In this document: positions 1-10,396 of the stretch, piece by piece | How positions within the stretch are numbered: the first letter of the stretch is position 1 | Layout: each line of letters starts with the position of its first letter | From: Haliotis asinina | Taxonomy: Eukaryota; Mollusca; Gastropoda; Lepetellida; Haliotidae | Assembly (NCBI RefSeq): GCF_037392515.1 | Contig: NC_090288.1 | Location: 14,489,969 to 14,553,968 of the forward strand | Reading direction: 5' to 3' | Length of the DNA: 64,000 bases | Program-made: the position numbers and the translations under genes | The notes under the pieces: generated by a model | What the model was told of the DNA's origin: nothing | The model's database searches: none | What the model saw: the letters and a program-made list of their open reading frames with translations, nothing else

Positions 1-100
1 TGATCTATAGCCCTTATTTTATATTGTATTGCCTTCTTTTATATGCTAGTTTTATGTTCATATCTGTGATAATCTAGTGTTTGAACTGTCCTCATTGTTT
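1..100 (+). repeat. Family A interspersed repeat, 3' part
   Basis: Matches the distal part of the better copies at 26560-26990 and 3826-4165 (GATCTATAGCC, TTTTATATTGTATTG, TGTGATAATCTAGT). It is cut by the window edge and degenerate. From 101 to 526 I see only receptor 5' flank with no other recognisable feature. Confidence 0.6.
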
Positions 101-526
101 ACCATGCCAAACTATTGTGGACTATATGCTTGCAGCTTGACATTTGAACTGGGAATATAATTTGAGGACACGAAATGATCTGGTCCAGCGCGTGGTATCG
201 ATACCATTAACTATTTTGTCTTTTACGCGCTATAGAATCTGCTTCTTCAGAACATCTACATTGTTTATTGACTAGCAATGACGTTTCCTGTATGTTTGCC
301 AATTCTTTGAGGGTTGGGAGATCATAGAAATTATGGTCTACAATACTGCTTCGTTCATCAGAATGCTGGAATCAATGTCTGTAATCTCTGTGTGGGGCTC
401 AGTTCCTCTAATCTTTGCGTGAAAATCGTTCCCTGCTGTACAGAGAAACAATGTAATGAGCAATTTTGAGATCATACACTTTAGAATTAATGATATCCTT
501 CATGTGATCATTAAGTCTCTTCAAGG

Positions 527-534
527 TATAAAAG
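527..534 (+). promoter_or_regulatory. TATA box of the 7TM receptor gene
   Basis: TATAAAAGGCC lies 41 bp upstream of the ATG at 568. The paralogous receptor in unit C has TATAAAAAGGCC at 13229, 47 bp upstream of its ATG, and the sequence just upstream is also alike (GTGATCATTAAGTCTC against GTGATTATTATGTCTC). Conservation of this short block between diverged copies supports a core promoter. It also disfavours the in-frame ATG at 550, which would sit too close to the TATA box. Confidence 0.65.
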
Positions 535-567
535 GCCTCTGCCAGAGATATGCAACCAATAGGCAAC

Positions 568-1839
568 ATGTCAGGGAAACTGGCATGTGTGGTTTTGTTG
601 GGTCTTTTTCTTCAAGTTAGCGGTAGTGTCATAATTGTTACAACCACGCCTTTACCCGGTGACAAGAATGTGACAAATTCTGTCGAATCACTGACGGAGC
701 TAAATACCAGAGGCTACACTGAAATCACTACGTTGGTCCCGATCGAAACGACGTCCTCTGATGTTGCATGCAATGTTACCTTCAACTGCTCATCGGATCA
801 TGCAGATGAGCCTGCTGTGAAGAACAATCAACACGTTAAATGGGTACTTACACGTGAGACATTTTTCGTCATAGATAAATACGTCAAGATAACGGGTTTG
901 ATTTTGCACGCGATGGCCCTTGTTTTGAACAGTTTGAACCTCTTAGTGTTTGTGTCCCAGGACCGGAACTCGACCAAATACTACCTCATGGCCATCAGCA
1001 TCGTGGACACCATCTACGCAGTCGGTGTATGTATTGAGAGTATCTACATCACGATCACAGCAAACTACAATTCTCGATTTTTTACCGGATTCGTTGTCTG
1101 CTTTAATATATACTTAAAACCTGCTTTACGTAGGAGTATAAACTGTCTGATAGTTCTGGTCTCTATTGAGAGACTGCTCGTGGTCGTCTATCCTCTGAAA
1201 GCTAAGGACTTTATCTTCATGCGACGACCCAGGTCAATCATCGTAATGGCGATAATGATTGTCTTGGTATTTCATATCTTCAGTCCACTGACTTTTACGA
1301 TCACATCAACAATAGATCCAACCAAAAACACAACCACTTTCATGGTAGTTTACTCAAAACTCTTTCGACAGAATTCTGACACAATGCGAGCTATGAGCAC
1401 TGCCAGTAAAGTCATATTTGTCTACATTCTCCTGATCGGAGGACTAATTCTCAATCTACTCGTGGTTTGTGCCTTGAAACGGCATTCCAAGAAAAGACAA
1501 CAGATGAAAACCACGACCGATGCAGACAAAGCAGCAAGACGAGAAAGGCAGACGACAATCACGATCGTCACCTCCAGTTCCGTGTTCTTATTTCTCGCCC
1601 TCCCACTAGCCACCAACTCCATCGTACAGAACTTTTCTTCGAGCGTATACGGACCGGGCACACATACATACTACCTTTTTAGTTTAGTGATTACCCTGTC
1701 AGAATTACTGTCGGGTTTGAGTCTGTCTACAGATTTTGTTTCCTACCTGTGTCTCAGCACCAATTTCAGGACCACCCTTTTCAGAATCCTTCACATCAAA
1801 TGCAAGGACCAGATAACAGACCATACACACACAGCATAG
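568..1839 (+). CDS. Intronless rhodopsin-class 7TM receptor, chemoreceptor-like
   Basis: A single uninterrupted exon encodes about 423 aa. A hydrophobic signal-like stretch (LACVVLLGLFLQVSG) is followed by a Ser/Thr-rich ectodomain with N-glycosylation sequons (NVTN, NVTF, NCSS) and seven hydrophobic segments beginning near residue 107. The DRY motif reads SIERLLVVVYPLKAK. The NPxxY position in TM7 reads DFVSY, so the proline is lost. I see no cysteine in the second extracellular loop to pair with the TM3 cysteine. Intronless, locally duplicated class A receptors of this kind occur in gastropod chemosensory families; the ligand is unknown. The start at 568 rather than 550 is chosen because the unit C paralogue (13276) begins at the same Met-Ser-Gly, and because of TATA spacing. 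The copy has no lesions and is probably functional. A neuropeptide-type receptor is the main alternative. Confidence 0.82.
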   Translation: MSGKLACVVLLGLFLQVSGSVIIVTTTPLPGDKNVTNSVESLTELNTRGYTEITTLVPIETTSSDVACNVTFNCSSDHADEPAVKNNQHVKWVLTRETFFVIDKYVKITGLILHAMALVLNSLNLLVFVSQDRNSTKYYLMAISIVDTIYAVGVCIESIYITITANYNSRFFTGFVVCFNIYLKPALRRSINCLIVLVSIERLLVVVYPLKAKDFIFMRRPRSIIVMAIMIVLVFHIFSPLTFTITSTIDPTKNTTTFMVVYSKLFRQNSDTMRAMSTASKVIFVYILLIGGLILNLLVVCALKRHSKKRQQMKTTTDADKAARRERQTTITIVTSSSVFLFLALPLATNSIVQNFSSSVYGPGTHTYYLFSLVITLSELLSGLSLSTDFVSYLCLSTNFRTTLFRILHIKCKDQITDHTHTA

Positions 1840-2155
1840 ATGGATGTTTGATGATGTCTAATGATATCTGTACAGACTTGCTAAAACTTGTAACTTTCTT
1901 AAGAGGTGGACATTTAGTTTTATGACAGTGATGTTTCTTGAAAGTGTATACTAGTATTTATCGTTACAGTGAGTGACGACATCCCTTATGAACTGAATGT
2001 TTGTTTTGTCAGTACAATTCAGTCTGTATTGTCTTGTTTCAAACATGGGCTAACTAGTCTTACTTTTAGATATAGTATGCTTAGAGGCAAAAGCTATCGA
2101 TACATGGATTGTTTACACTGTTAATCTTGAAACATCCGTCTTTTCGGGGTATTTA

Positions 2156-2666
2156 TTACGGAAGCGCTGAAGGGACATGAGTATGAGAATTTTTTTAATA
2201 TATATTTCGTGCGCACGAGATACTAAAATGTGCGCACGATATAATATAGCGTGCGCACGATATAGGAAAACGTGCGCACGATATGATAAAGCGTGCGCAC
2301 GATATAATAAAGCGTGCGCACTATATAACATAGCGTGCGCACAAAATGAAAGGAGACACGTATTTTTAAATGTTAAATCGTTATAGTATCTCGTGCGCAC
2401 GATTTAACATTTAAAAATACGTGTCTCCTTTCATTTTGTGCGCACGCTATGTTATATAGTGCGCACGCTTTATTATATCGTGCGCACGCTATATTATATC
2501 GTGCGCACGCTATATTATATCGTGCGCACGTTTTCGTATAACGTGCGCACGCTTTTGTATATCGTGCGCACGCTATATTATATCGTGCGCACATTTTAGT
2601 ATCTCGTGCGCACGAAATATATATTAAAAAAATTCTCATACTCATGTCCCTTCAGCGCTTCCGTAA
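2156..2666. mobile_element. Foldback element with GTGCGCAC arrays and TTTA target duplication
   Basis: A 511-bp palindrome whose ends are perfect inverted repeats (TTACGGAAGCGCTGAAGGGA). The flanking TTTA (2152-2155 and 2667-2670) is a 4-bp target duplication. Most of each arm consists of about 20-bp units built on the self-complementary octamer GTGCGCAC separated by AT-rich linkers (CTATATTATATC). I count 7 octamers left of the centre and 10 from the centre rightwards, so the arms are unequal by about two units. The central spacer is under 20 bp. Unit B (around 5795-5830) carries the same locus without the insertion. No coding capacity: a non-autonomous DNA element. Confidence 0.85.
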
Positions 2667-3825
2667 TTTATGTGTCTTCGTGGTAGTAAAAGCTTCTGTT
2701 TGCCTGTTGTCAAAATTCCTTTTGTCTTTCAGTACACTTTTGTTAAGTCACACTTGTTGAGTCTTTGAATGGCTATATGAACTGGACTGTGGTATGTGTC
2801 TTCGAATATAGTGAATTACTGGTTTTGACGTACTGTTAAATGAACAGTATTTCGTTCTCACCACGACGTGTCAGCAGGTCTTTGATTTTTACCAGGGTCG
2901 TCGGTTTCTGGCTTGCCAAAGGGACCCAACTCTGTCACATGTGGTCCCTCCAGTATAATTACTAGTAGCTTTTAGTTTGAAAAGATCTGCTGAGCGATTC
3001 AAACTATGGCATCATCACATTTATAAATATAGTGCATCGTCTTTTGATGTGGCTTTCTGAAAATCCCAGATATCTTAGAGGCAGTCGTAGCGATATGTAA
3101 TTGAGTAATTGTTTTGTGCACATCCCTGATCTTATTGGTCAAATATTCCTACATTGTTAATAGTAGGTATTTTATATCACCGGCATATAATATTACTGGT
3201 ATGTCTGTCATCATCCATCTTGTTTGGTTGTTACATGGTTAAAGGTAGGCACAATATTGGAATCACTCATTGTGTAGTGACGTAGCGCAACCCGACCGCT
3301 GTATATAGTTATGTGTCAGTACTGTACTGATGTATTTGATGTAGACTATGTTTTGATGGTGAATATATGTCTTGTCGTGCCCAACCCACTGGATTCAGGG
3401 ATACAACCTTCCCCGTGTTTGACTTTGTACCCTGAACCAAGTGGGACGTTGTGATTGTGAGTGATCTTCACAATATGGAGGCATTCCTCAGTTTATACTG
3501 AAATGAGAGTCGTTTTATGTAAAATAATCGCAGGTATAACACGACGGTTTTTCGCAGTCGAATACGGGCAAAGTAATTAATGATGTCAAGTCATCCAAAC
3601 GTACGGGGTGGACTTTCTGGCGGCGTATATTGGTACAGGTTACGGAACTGCACATTGTGGTAGAAAATGTTGTCAGCTGTACTCATACAGGCCATGAAAC
3701 TCATTTCATAGTTATCAGAAGACTTATTTTACTGAAAAAGTTACTCTTAAGCCAGGAAACTCATTCCATAGTTATCGGAAGACTTGTTTTACTGAAAGAG
3801 TTAATTTTACGGTTTATGTAACATT

Positions 3826-4165
3826 TCTTACAATCGCCAGCAGCTGAAGGGGTGGTGTAAATCCAGGGTCCATGCCGAGGTTAAACGTACTTTAAGTCCC
3901 CATGGTCCCTAATATGACGGTGTACCTTCCGTTGTTGGCGATCTATAGCCTGTTTTTATATTGTATTGTCCACACAGTGCTAATAGTGTGAACTTTGCAC
4001 GCTAGCTTTATTTCTAATTGTGATATTGTAGTTGTTTTACTGTCCTTTGACGACCGTTTTTGTTTATATTGCTCACATATTTCATTTTAATCTCAAATAT
4101 GTTCTCGTCACTCTATTGCCGACGTAACGTTAAGTGTTAAGTAACTCGCTCATTCAGTGTACCTG
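3826..4165 (+). repeat. Family A interspersed repeat
   Basis: Shares CAATCGCCAGCAGCTGAAGG, GGGTCCATGC, AGTCCCCATGGTCCCTA and TTGTTTTACTGTCC with the copies at 25980 and 26720. It ends in a degraded common tail (TCTCGTCACTCTATTGCCGACG, then CTCGCTCATTC). It interrupts the receptor flank of unit A. Non-coding. Confidence 0.75.
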
Positions 4166-4811
4166 AGAGTATTATTCTTGACTGAATCCGGTTGATTTAT
4201 ATTTTGCTTATCTGAACAGAACATCCGAGTCATCATGACGTGTGAATGACAGAATACTTTTGGTAAATATGGCCCAATTGTGCGCCTACCAATCGCGTAA
4301 CTTTACCCCAAAGTTCTACATAATTATTGTAAAAATAACAGCAAATAATGTCGGTTTATGATATGGTCGGAATTATGTATTAAAAAATACTTTAGAGTGA
4401 GCGCTATAATCTACTGACATGAAGCTACTTTCCATATTGTGGATGGGTGTTTTTCTTTCAAGAATGTTTTTTGTAGAACAAATATTGTCCTTAGAATTTA
4501 CAAGTAAACAGGTTTTCTTTATGAGAATGCAGTTGTAATTATTGTTTGTATGTATATTGTTTTGTTTGTGATACAGTATGGTTAACTCGTAATAAAAACA
4601 TTCGAAAATGTCAACATTGCTTTTTGTTTTATTCGTGAGAATCAAAAACAATTCTCACGTAAAAAATTAATGTTTGTCACTTCTTTTTGCTTCGTTAATG
4701 CGTAACTGCTGTCGAGCTTTTGAAAGTAACCCCAAAACGTGCTTTCAATCAGTGCTTGTAGTATGGTGTACTGATTGGTATACGCCCCCTAGACTGGGGT
4801 CGTGCTGTCCA

Positions 4812-5016
4812 CAGCATGTGTTCGTGAAATGTGCCCCTGGTGCACAGCATGTGTTCGTGAAATGTGCCCCTGGTGCACAGCATGTGTTCGTGAAATGTGC
4901 CCCTGGTGCACAGCATGTGTTCGTGAAATGTGCCCCTGGTGCTCAGCATGTGTTCGTGAAATGTGCCCCTGGTGCACAGCATGTGTTCGTGAAATGTGCC
5001 CCTGGTGCACAGCATG
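4812..5016 (+). repeat. 33-bp minisatellite, six copies
   Basis: Six head-to-tail 33-bp units starting at 4812, 4845, 4878, 4911, 4944 and 4977, then a partial unit to 5016. Units are near-identical; one carries CTCAGC in place of CACAGC. Because 33 is divisible by 3 and the unit lacks stops, both strands show open frames (an 11-residue repeat containing HVFVKCAPG in one). No start context, homology or neighbour supports a protein. Units B and C lack the array, so it arose after the locus duplication. Confidence 0.9.
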
Positions 5017-5150
5017 CACAACAGTGGGATCAGTGTAATAGTCAACAGAAAGGTTTTAAGAGATTTCATCATCTACGTAGATGATACTAAGAACATACCT
5101 TCATCTACAGAAGTTTCGGTACTTGAATATTTTCTCGTGTATGCTTTAAT

Positions 5151-5543
5151 GCTTATGCGAAAAAAATTAAGAAATTTTAATCTTGTCCTCTTGTCCTAAC
5201 TCAAAATACATTTTATGACATAAATTAACACTTGTTAGTGTGATAAACCTCATGTGCATAGGATTTCTTCCATCGAGTTTTTTTTTTTAGCTTTTTCGTT
5301 TTGGCAAGCAATGAAAGGAAAGGGTGTCATTTTTGCCGTGCCTTCTGTACACCGCAAAAGTGCGTCCTAAAAATGTGACGATATGCCCAGAAGGTACAGG
5401 GTTACATGCCAGTTTTGGCTGGTGCATACACAAGCGCAATATAGTGGCAGCACTATTGATGGACAAAGCGAAGATCATTGGAGTGTCATAGTACGTATTA
5501 TATGGAAAGATATTATAATTATTTTTTGCTTGATTAATTGCTT
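5151..5543. other. Stretch with no recognised feature
   Basis: AT-rich sequence with a short poly-T run near 5278-5288. I recognise no gene, repeat family or terminal repeats here. Confidence 0.4.
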
Positions 5544-6990
5544 GATGGATGTTTGTTGATGTCTAATGTCAATTTGTAACTTTCTTAAGAGGTGGACATT
5601 TAGTTGTATGACAGTGATGCTTCTTGAAAGTGTATATTTATCGTTACAGTAAGTGATCACATTCCTTATGAACTGAGTGTTTGTTTTGTCTGTACAGTTC
5701 AGTCTGTATTGTCTTGTTTCAAACATGGACTAACTGGTCTTACTTTTAGATATAGTATGCTTAGAGGCAAAAGCTATCGACACAATCTTGAAACATTCGT
5801 CTTTTCAAGATAAACAGATTTCACTCGTGGCAGTAAACGTTTACTTGTTTTCACAATAACTCATAACAACACTTCCCATCTTGTGAGATTGTTACATGGT
5901 TAAAAGTGGGCATACTGGAAATGAGAATCACTCATTATTTTGAGATTAAGAACAATCCTATCTAATCATCTAGTCGTGTGTCAGTAATGTCAGTAAAGTG
6001 TTTGATGTAGACTTAACACTACACTAATGATGAATAGCTTCTAGAACTGCACATAGTGGTTGAGATACCCCGCTGGGGATTCAGGTACAGAACCGTCCTC
6101 TTGTTTGAAGTTGTACCCTGAACCAAGTGATGATTACATTGTGATTGTGCGTGACCTTTACAATATGGAGACATTCATCGGTTAATTCTGAAACAATAAC
6201 AGTGAATGGAGTCGTATATGTGAAACATCAACAATGGTAACACGACGGTTCGACAATCGAATACGGCAGACTAATGAATGATGTCAAGACACATTTATGT
6301 ACGGGATGGACTTTCTTGTGATGTGTAGTGGTACAGGTGACAGATCTGGACATTGTGGTAGAAAAAAGTTGTCAGCTGTTTCCATAAAATCAACGAACAA
6401 CGAAATTCATTTCAGTGTTATCAGAAAATTCTTTTAAACTCTTGGGTTGATTGTACGGTTCCAACGTTATCAATCTATGCACTTGGGATACGATCACATG
6501 CGTCAACCACGCCTGACCACCCAATCTCGTTAGTCGCTCCTTGCGATAAGCAAGGTTGCTGAAGACCAACAGTGAGTGAGTGTTTGTCATTATGAGCAGG
6601 TTGTGGCGCTTTAATTTACCAGCATGAATTTATTTTTTGATATTTTGGATGGAGGTTTTTATTTTTCTTTTCTGAGTATTGAGTGGCAAAAACAATATTG
6701 GCGTTAGAATTTACAATCAAACAATTTTCTGTATCAGAGTGCAGCTGTAACGTACATTTATGGTTTCTGTTTTGTTTTTGGTACAGCATTGTGTAAACGT
6801 AATATAGAAATTCGAAAACCTCAGCAATGCTTCATGTTTTCTTCGCGAGAATAACAAGCAGTTCTCAAGTAGAAAATGGGCTGGCACATGTGTCACTTCT
6901 TTTCGCCTCATTAATGACAGAAACTACTTCGATGATGCTTTCATCTGCAGAGTTTTCGAAATTTTGAATATTTTCTAGGTTATTTTAAAA
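5544..6990 (+). repeat. Duplicated locus unit B, receptor lost
   Basis: Collinear with the 3' flank of unit A from GATGGATGTTTG onwards, through the TGAACCAAGTG and distal GTCACTTCTTTT blocks. No receptor coding sequence precedes it; the sequence before 5544 does not resemble the receptor. It lacks the foldback element, the family A insertion and the minisatellite of unit A, so it is shorter and closer to the ancestral flank. Confidence 0.65.
6476..6568 (-). repeat. Family B SINE-like fragment
   Basis: The reverse complement matches the family B middle part (CTGACCACCCAATCTCGTTAGTC; GTTGCTGAAGACC; compare 34610-34700). No tail is retained. It lies inside unit B. Confidence 0.6.
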
Positions 6991-7619
6991 GTGTCTGTCA
7001 GAAACGCGAAATGTTAAGCTTTATGGGAAATCAATTTCTCGAAATTGTGATCGTTTTCTTGTTATTTCTATTTTTTCTCGAACTCTTAAATTTCTGGAAT
7101 AGATATGAAATAACATATTGTTAACGAAAAAATCTACCGAAAACAAATATCAAATATTGACATCATATGATCGGATGATATATTACTTTAAATAACACCA
7201 TTTGGTCATCAACTGATAAGTTAAATCATTACGTCATGTTATATACGGTGATTAGTCATGTATCCCTAAGCCAACACCATATTTGGGTTTGCTGAGGATG
7301 CCTATAAATAACATTTTCATTTTTGCAGAATTTCGACAACTGATGATCAAATATCCTCATTCTTCTTGAGGAGTTGAGGAAATATTGAAACACCGGGTCT
7401 TGCAAATCTGGCCAGCTCCGTTACAGGATTTAAAAAGAGAAAAAGAATCATATGGACAAATTAACGAATGACCTACTACTTTATTTGCCTGGCCCATGGA
7501 CTTGAAGGACACAATGTTCTGCATGTCTGCTGATCTACGAATCAACCATACTGAAAGATTTCATTTCGTGGGAGGGAAAGGCATCAAACACAGCTCTGGC
7601 GTTTACAGGGTTTTGTATG
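6991..7619. other. Stretch with no recognised feature
   Basis: AT-rich intergenic DNA. The only open frames are short and without recognisable similarity. Confidence 0.4.
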
Positions 7620-8175
7620 TATCTTTACCACAAACGCATCCAAAATGTTTATCATTTGATTTTGTATTATCATAGGCATTTTAGTCAAGGCACAGGTAAC
7701 CGTTAATCAGTCTGTTCATTCAGTACCTACTCGACTCAAACCATATGGAAGATGGCAACTGTCACCCAGCCACGTTAGTCCGAACACTTCCGTTTTCTTA
7801 TTAAAAACGTCCTATAGTGAAACGTACAGTCAACTCATTGATTATCCGAACGTTTTTGATGTATCGCCGGATTGCTGAAGCGAAACCTGGTGTAATTAGT
7901 TAATCCGTTAACGCTTATTAACGTCCGGATCCGGAGAGTAAAGCTTCGGATCAATGAATCAACAGTTAATCCGTTTACTTAGTTAACAAGATTCATTACA
8001 GCTGGCTACGATTCGGATATCTCCGGACCGGATTATCGGGGTTCACACTAACGCTGTCTGACTGTGGCAGTAATCGTGATTTGGTGATGAAAGTATTGTT
8101 ATCTTGTCAGAAATGTTAATAACTCAATACTGTCGGTTGTCCTTTGTTTATCGATAAAGGGAAAACGCCATTAAC
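7620..8175 (+). repeat. Family D repeat interrupted by a short inverted-repeat insertion
   Basis: The ends match 25380-25580 (GTCAAGGC.CAGGTAACCGTTAA; ACTCAATACTGTCGGTTG; CTTTGTTTATCGATAAAGG against CTTTGTTTATCAATAAAGG). Partial copies of its right part occur near 10890-10960 and 11010-11090. Relative to the 25.4-kb copy, an extra segment bounded by CGTTAGTCCGAAC (7773) and its inverted counterpart GTTCACACTAACG (ends 8053) interrupts it. That segment looks like a roughly 280-bp MITE; its internal GATTATCCGAACG resembles pogo/Tigger-type ends, a tentative assignment. Confidence 0.45.
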
Positions 8176-8236
8176 ATTACATTAATATTACATTAACATT
8201 ACATTAACATTACATTAACATTACATTAATATTACA
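8170..8236 (+). repeat. 12-bp tandem repeat (ATTACATTAACA-type)
   Basis: About five and a half copies of a 12-bp unit with occasional AATATT variants. Confidence 0.8.
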
Positions 8237-8355
8237 TGTTCTGTTAACTGGAATCATATGTTTATCTAAAATAAAATAATGCCACTTCAACATGTTCAAC
8301 ATGCTAATATAAATCATGCATATCACTGACACTGCGATTTGGGAATGTGTTGATA

Positions 8356-8515
8356 GAGTGAGTGAGTGAGTGAGTGAGTGAGTGAGTGAGTGAGTGAGTG
8401 AGTGAGTGAGTGAGTGAGTGAGTGAGTGAGTGAGTGAGTGAGTGAGTGAGTGAGTGAGTGAGTGAGTGAGTGAGTGAGTGAAGTCACACCGGCAGTATAT
8501 CAGCCACATCATAAC
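8356..8515 (-). repeat. (GTGA)n microsatellite fused to a SINE-type tail
   Basis: About 31 uninterrupted GAGT tetramers (8356-8481) run straight into AAGTCACACCGGCAGTATAT and CAGCCACATC, the reverse complement of the shared family A tail. The tetramer is the reverse complement of the (ACTC)n end of those repeats, so the array probably expanded from a repeat tail. Family B head sequence (CCGTGAAGGTCC, CTTCAGCAACC) lies just beyond at 8552-8615. Confidence 0.85.
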
Positions 8516-8551
8516 ATAAATGAATAAAAACAAAGTTATATAGTATACGTA

Positions 8552-8615
8552 CCTGACACCCGTGAAGGTCCAGGTTAGAATATTGATCTTCAGCAACCTA
8601 TGCTGATCTTCAGCG
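8552..8615 (+). repeat. Family B head fragment
   Basis: ACCCGTGAAGGTCCAGGTTA and CTTCAGCAACCTATGCT match, in + orientation, the outer end of the family B copy at 34556-34745. Confidence 0.5.
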
Positions 8616-9394
8616 GTCAGGCTCCAGAAATGGGATTCACACTTAGTGTCCATAACATGAAAAACACAAGGCTAGCCAATAAACATAAGGCTACTGGGCA
8701 ATAAACAGTCTAAACACTCTAAACGCAAAATTGACTGGTTTTCATGGTTTTCTTTCTCGTGGTCATGGTACAAACATTCAAAATGGTTGTGTTTCTGCTC
8801 TACACCAGTCACGAAACACGTGAACAGAAGCGTTTAATCACAATACTGTATTTGTATAAAATGGACGATGGGTTTGGATGTGAGGACTGTAGTGATCGTT
8901 TGAATCGTCGACTATGGTTGTAGTCGACAGTGCAGACGAACAGGCAAGGCACAGTATCACAATCTGTTCTACACAACTGATACGGTGAGATTCAAACCCT
9001 GTAAGGATGGAACCTGTACTCTGGGGTTAAGGTGTAATCCGTAAGATCACCTCGGCCCGGCACGACAGCATCCTCCCCGGTGAGAAAATAAGATGAATGG
9101 TACGCCGAATTTTATACTATCCCTAAAGAGTAACGCATAGGCGACGTGTGTATTTATGTAATGTATTAATTGTCTATTGTGTTCAAACAATCGTCAAAAT
9201 ATGTAACATAATTGTAACACGAGTGTTCAGAATTGCACTTTCGATTTTACCTGAAAATGTTGACTGTAATGAAACTTCTTATAAGAATTTATAAAAGCAT
9301 AAAAGTGTTTGTTTACCTACCCACTTTTCGGAAATATGTTTAAACAATTTCTTATAAGAATTAGAAAGGCATCGCTACCACGCAACAGAACTCA
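8616..9394. other. Stretch with no recognised feature
   Basis: Intergenic DNA. CTTATAAGAATT occurs twice (around 9278 and 9351), but I see no element boundary or coding sequence. Confidence 0.4.
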
Positions 9395-9695
9395 CAAAGT
9401 GTCGCCGTGACCTTGAAAATTAATTGAAGGTCACCAATGGGCCCTGCGCCTAATCGAATGGGCCCTGCGGCTTCCCTCGATAAAGGATGGTGTTGAATAT
9501 GAAGAAAATACAGTAAACGGTTCTTGAAATATCTCGCTGACAAGGTAAAACGCTAAAGTTCCCTTGTGACCTTGAGATGAAGATCAAGGTCACCAAACCT
9601 GATTGATACCTTTCTTTTACTGTGATAAACCTAGATACCAAATATGAAAAGAATCTAGTCAACGGTTCTTGAGATATTCCCATCCGTACGGATTT
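9395..9695 (+). repeat. Two degenerate 150-165-bp units carrying everted GGTCA sites
   Basis: Two related units (9395-9545 and 9560-9695) share GTGACCTTGA, AAGGTCACCAA, AATATGAAGAAAAT or AATATGAAAAGAAT, and AACGGTTCTTGA. Each holds a TGACCTTGA half-site, an 8-bp spacer, and TCAAGGTCA or TGAAGGTCA (9409-9434; 9567-9592). Repeats of this style occur in mollusc genomes (recollection, not checked). No open frame of interest. Confidence 0.6.
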
Positions 9696-10396
9696 CTTTT
9701 ATCCATGAGTCATTTTGTAAACAAACGTGTTAACCAAGATATACCTACATATCTATGTTCAGAGGTTCAGGACAATTTGTCAAAAATGAATGCAAATATC
9801 ACTTAAAGTTTATCGAGAAAACAATATGTGAAATGCTGGACTTTCTCATTGATATCATCTTCGTGATTTTTGGGGTAAAACATTTTGCCAAGAAGTAGAT
9901 ATGCCCATGGGCACCAATGGTGTTCCCCTCCTTTCGGGTCTGTTTCTTTATGCAAATGACTTATATGACTTACAAGCATATGTAAATGACATATACATAT
10001 TAATTTATGCTTGGGTTGGCAAAATCAGAGGAAGGTAATTTGGCCAAGAAGTTTAACGGAAGCTCCCGGTCCACCGATGATCTAATATCGATCAAAACCA
10101 CGAAAAAGCAAGCTACGTGCCACTGATTTACCCACCTGAACTTGTAATTAGGGAGACAGAGGTAGGTGAGTCCGCCACAAAACATATTTAGATCTGTGCA
10201 TACAGATTCAGACTGACAAAAACTCCTCCCCACAATAAATGACAAAAGGGATGATTTCAAGTGTCCAATAGTCACCTTCCTTTTCACGTCGACCAACATT
10301 CAAACAACTCCTACCTGCGATGTTAAAATGTCACAACTTTTAAGGTACATTCTCTACATCACGATACCAAAGAGCATCATGTCACTTTTGCACAGG
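9696..10396. other. Stretch with no recognised feature
   Basis: No gene, repeat match or terminal inverted repeat recognised. The longest minus-strand open frame here has no recognisable motif. Confidence 0.35.

Larger units (their letters stand above)
1840..5150 (+). repeat. Duplicated locus unit A, receptor 3' flank
   Basis: The non-coding flank after the receptor recurs at 5544-6990 (unit B) and in 15500-17660 (unit C). Anchors include CTTTCTTAAGAGGTGGACATT (1892; 5580), AGTATGCTTAGAGGCAAAAG (2074; 5754), TGAACCAAGTG (3433; 6119) and CTTCACAATATGGAG (3467; 16145), plus a distal block at 4500-4740 matching 6715-6930 and 16890-17060. Unit A is interrupted by a foldback element (2156-2666), a family A repeat (3826-4165) and a minisatellite (4812-5016). 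I see no gene in it. Confidence 0.7.

Noticed and set aside
2200..2620. Regularly spaced near-identical units suggesting a CRISPR array
   Set aside because: The spacers are not unique (AT-rich variants of one linker), the motif is only 8 bp, the whole is one inverted repeat, and the context is animal DNA.
2113..2645. Open frames on both strands with repeated Cys-Ala-Arg-Tyr-like units
   Set aside because: They are translations of the GTGCGCAC foldback arrays; open because of unit length and composition, with no start context or homology.
4674..5084. 136-codon open frame with an 11-residue repeat
   Set aside because: Minisatellite translation; similar open frames exist on the opposite strand, and the paralogous units lack the array.
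8210..8653. Ser-Leu-Thr-His repeat protein on the minus strand
   Set aside because: Translation of the GTGA microsatellite and adjoining tail.
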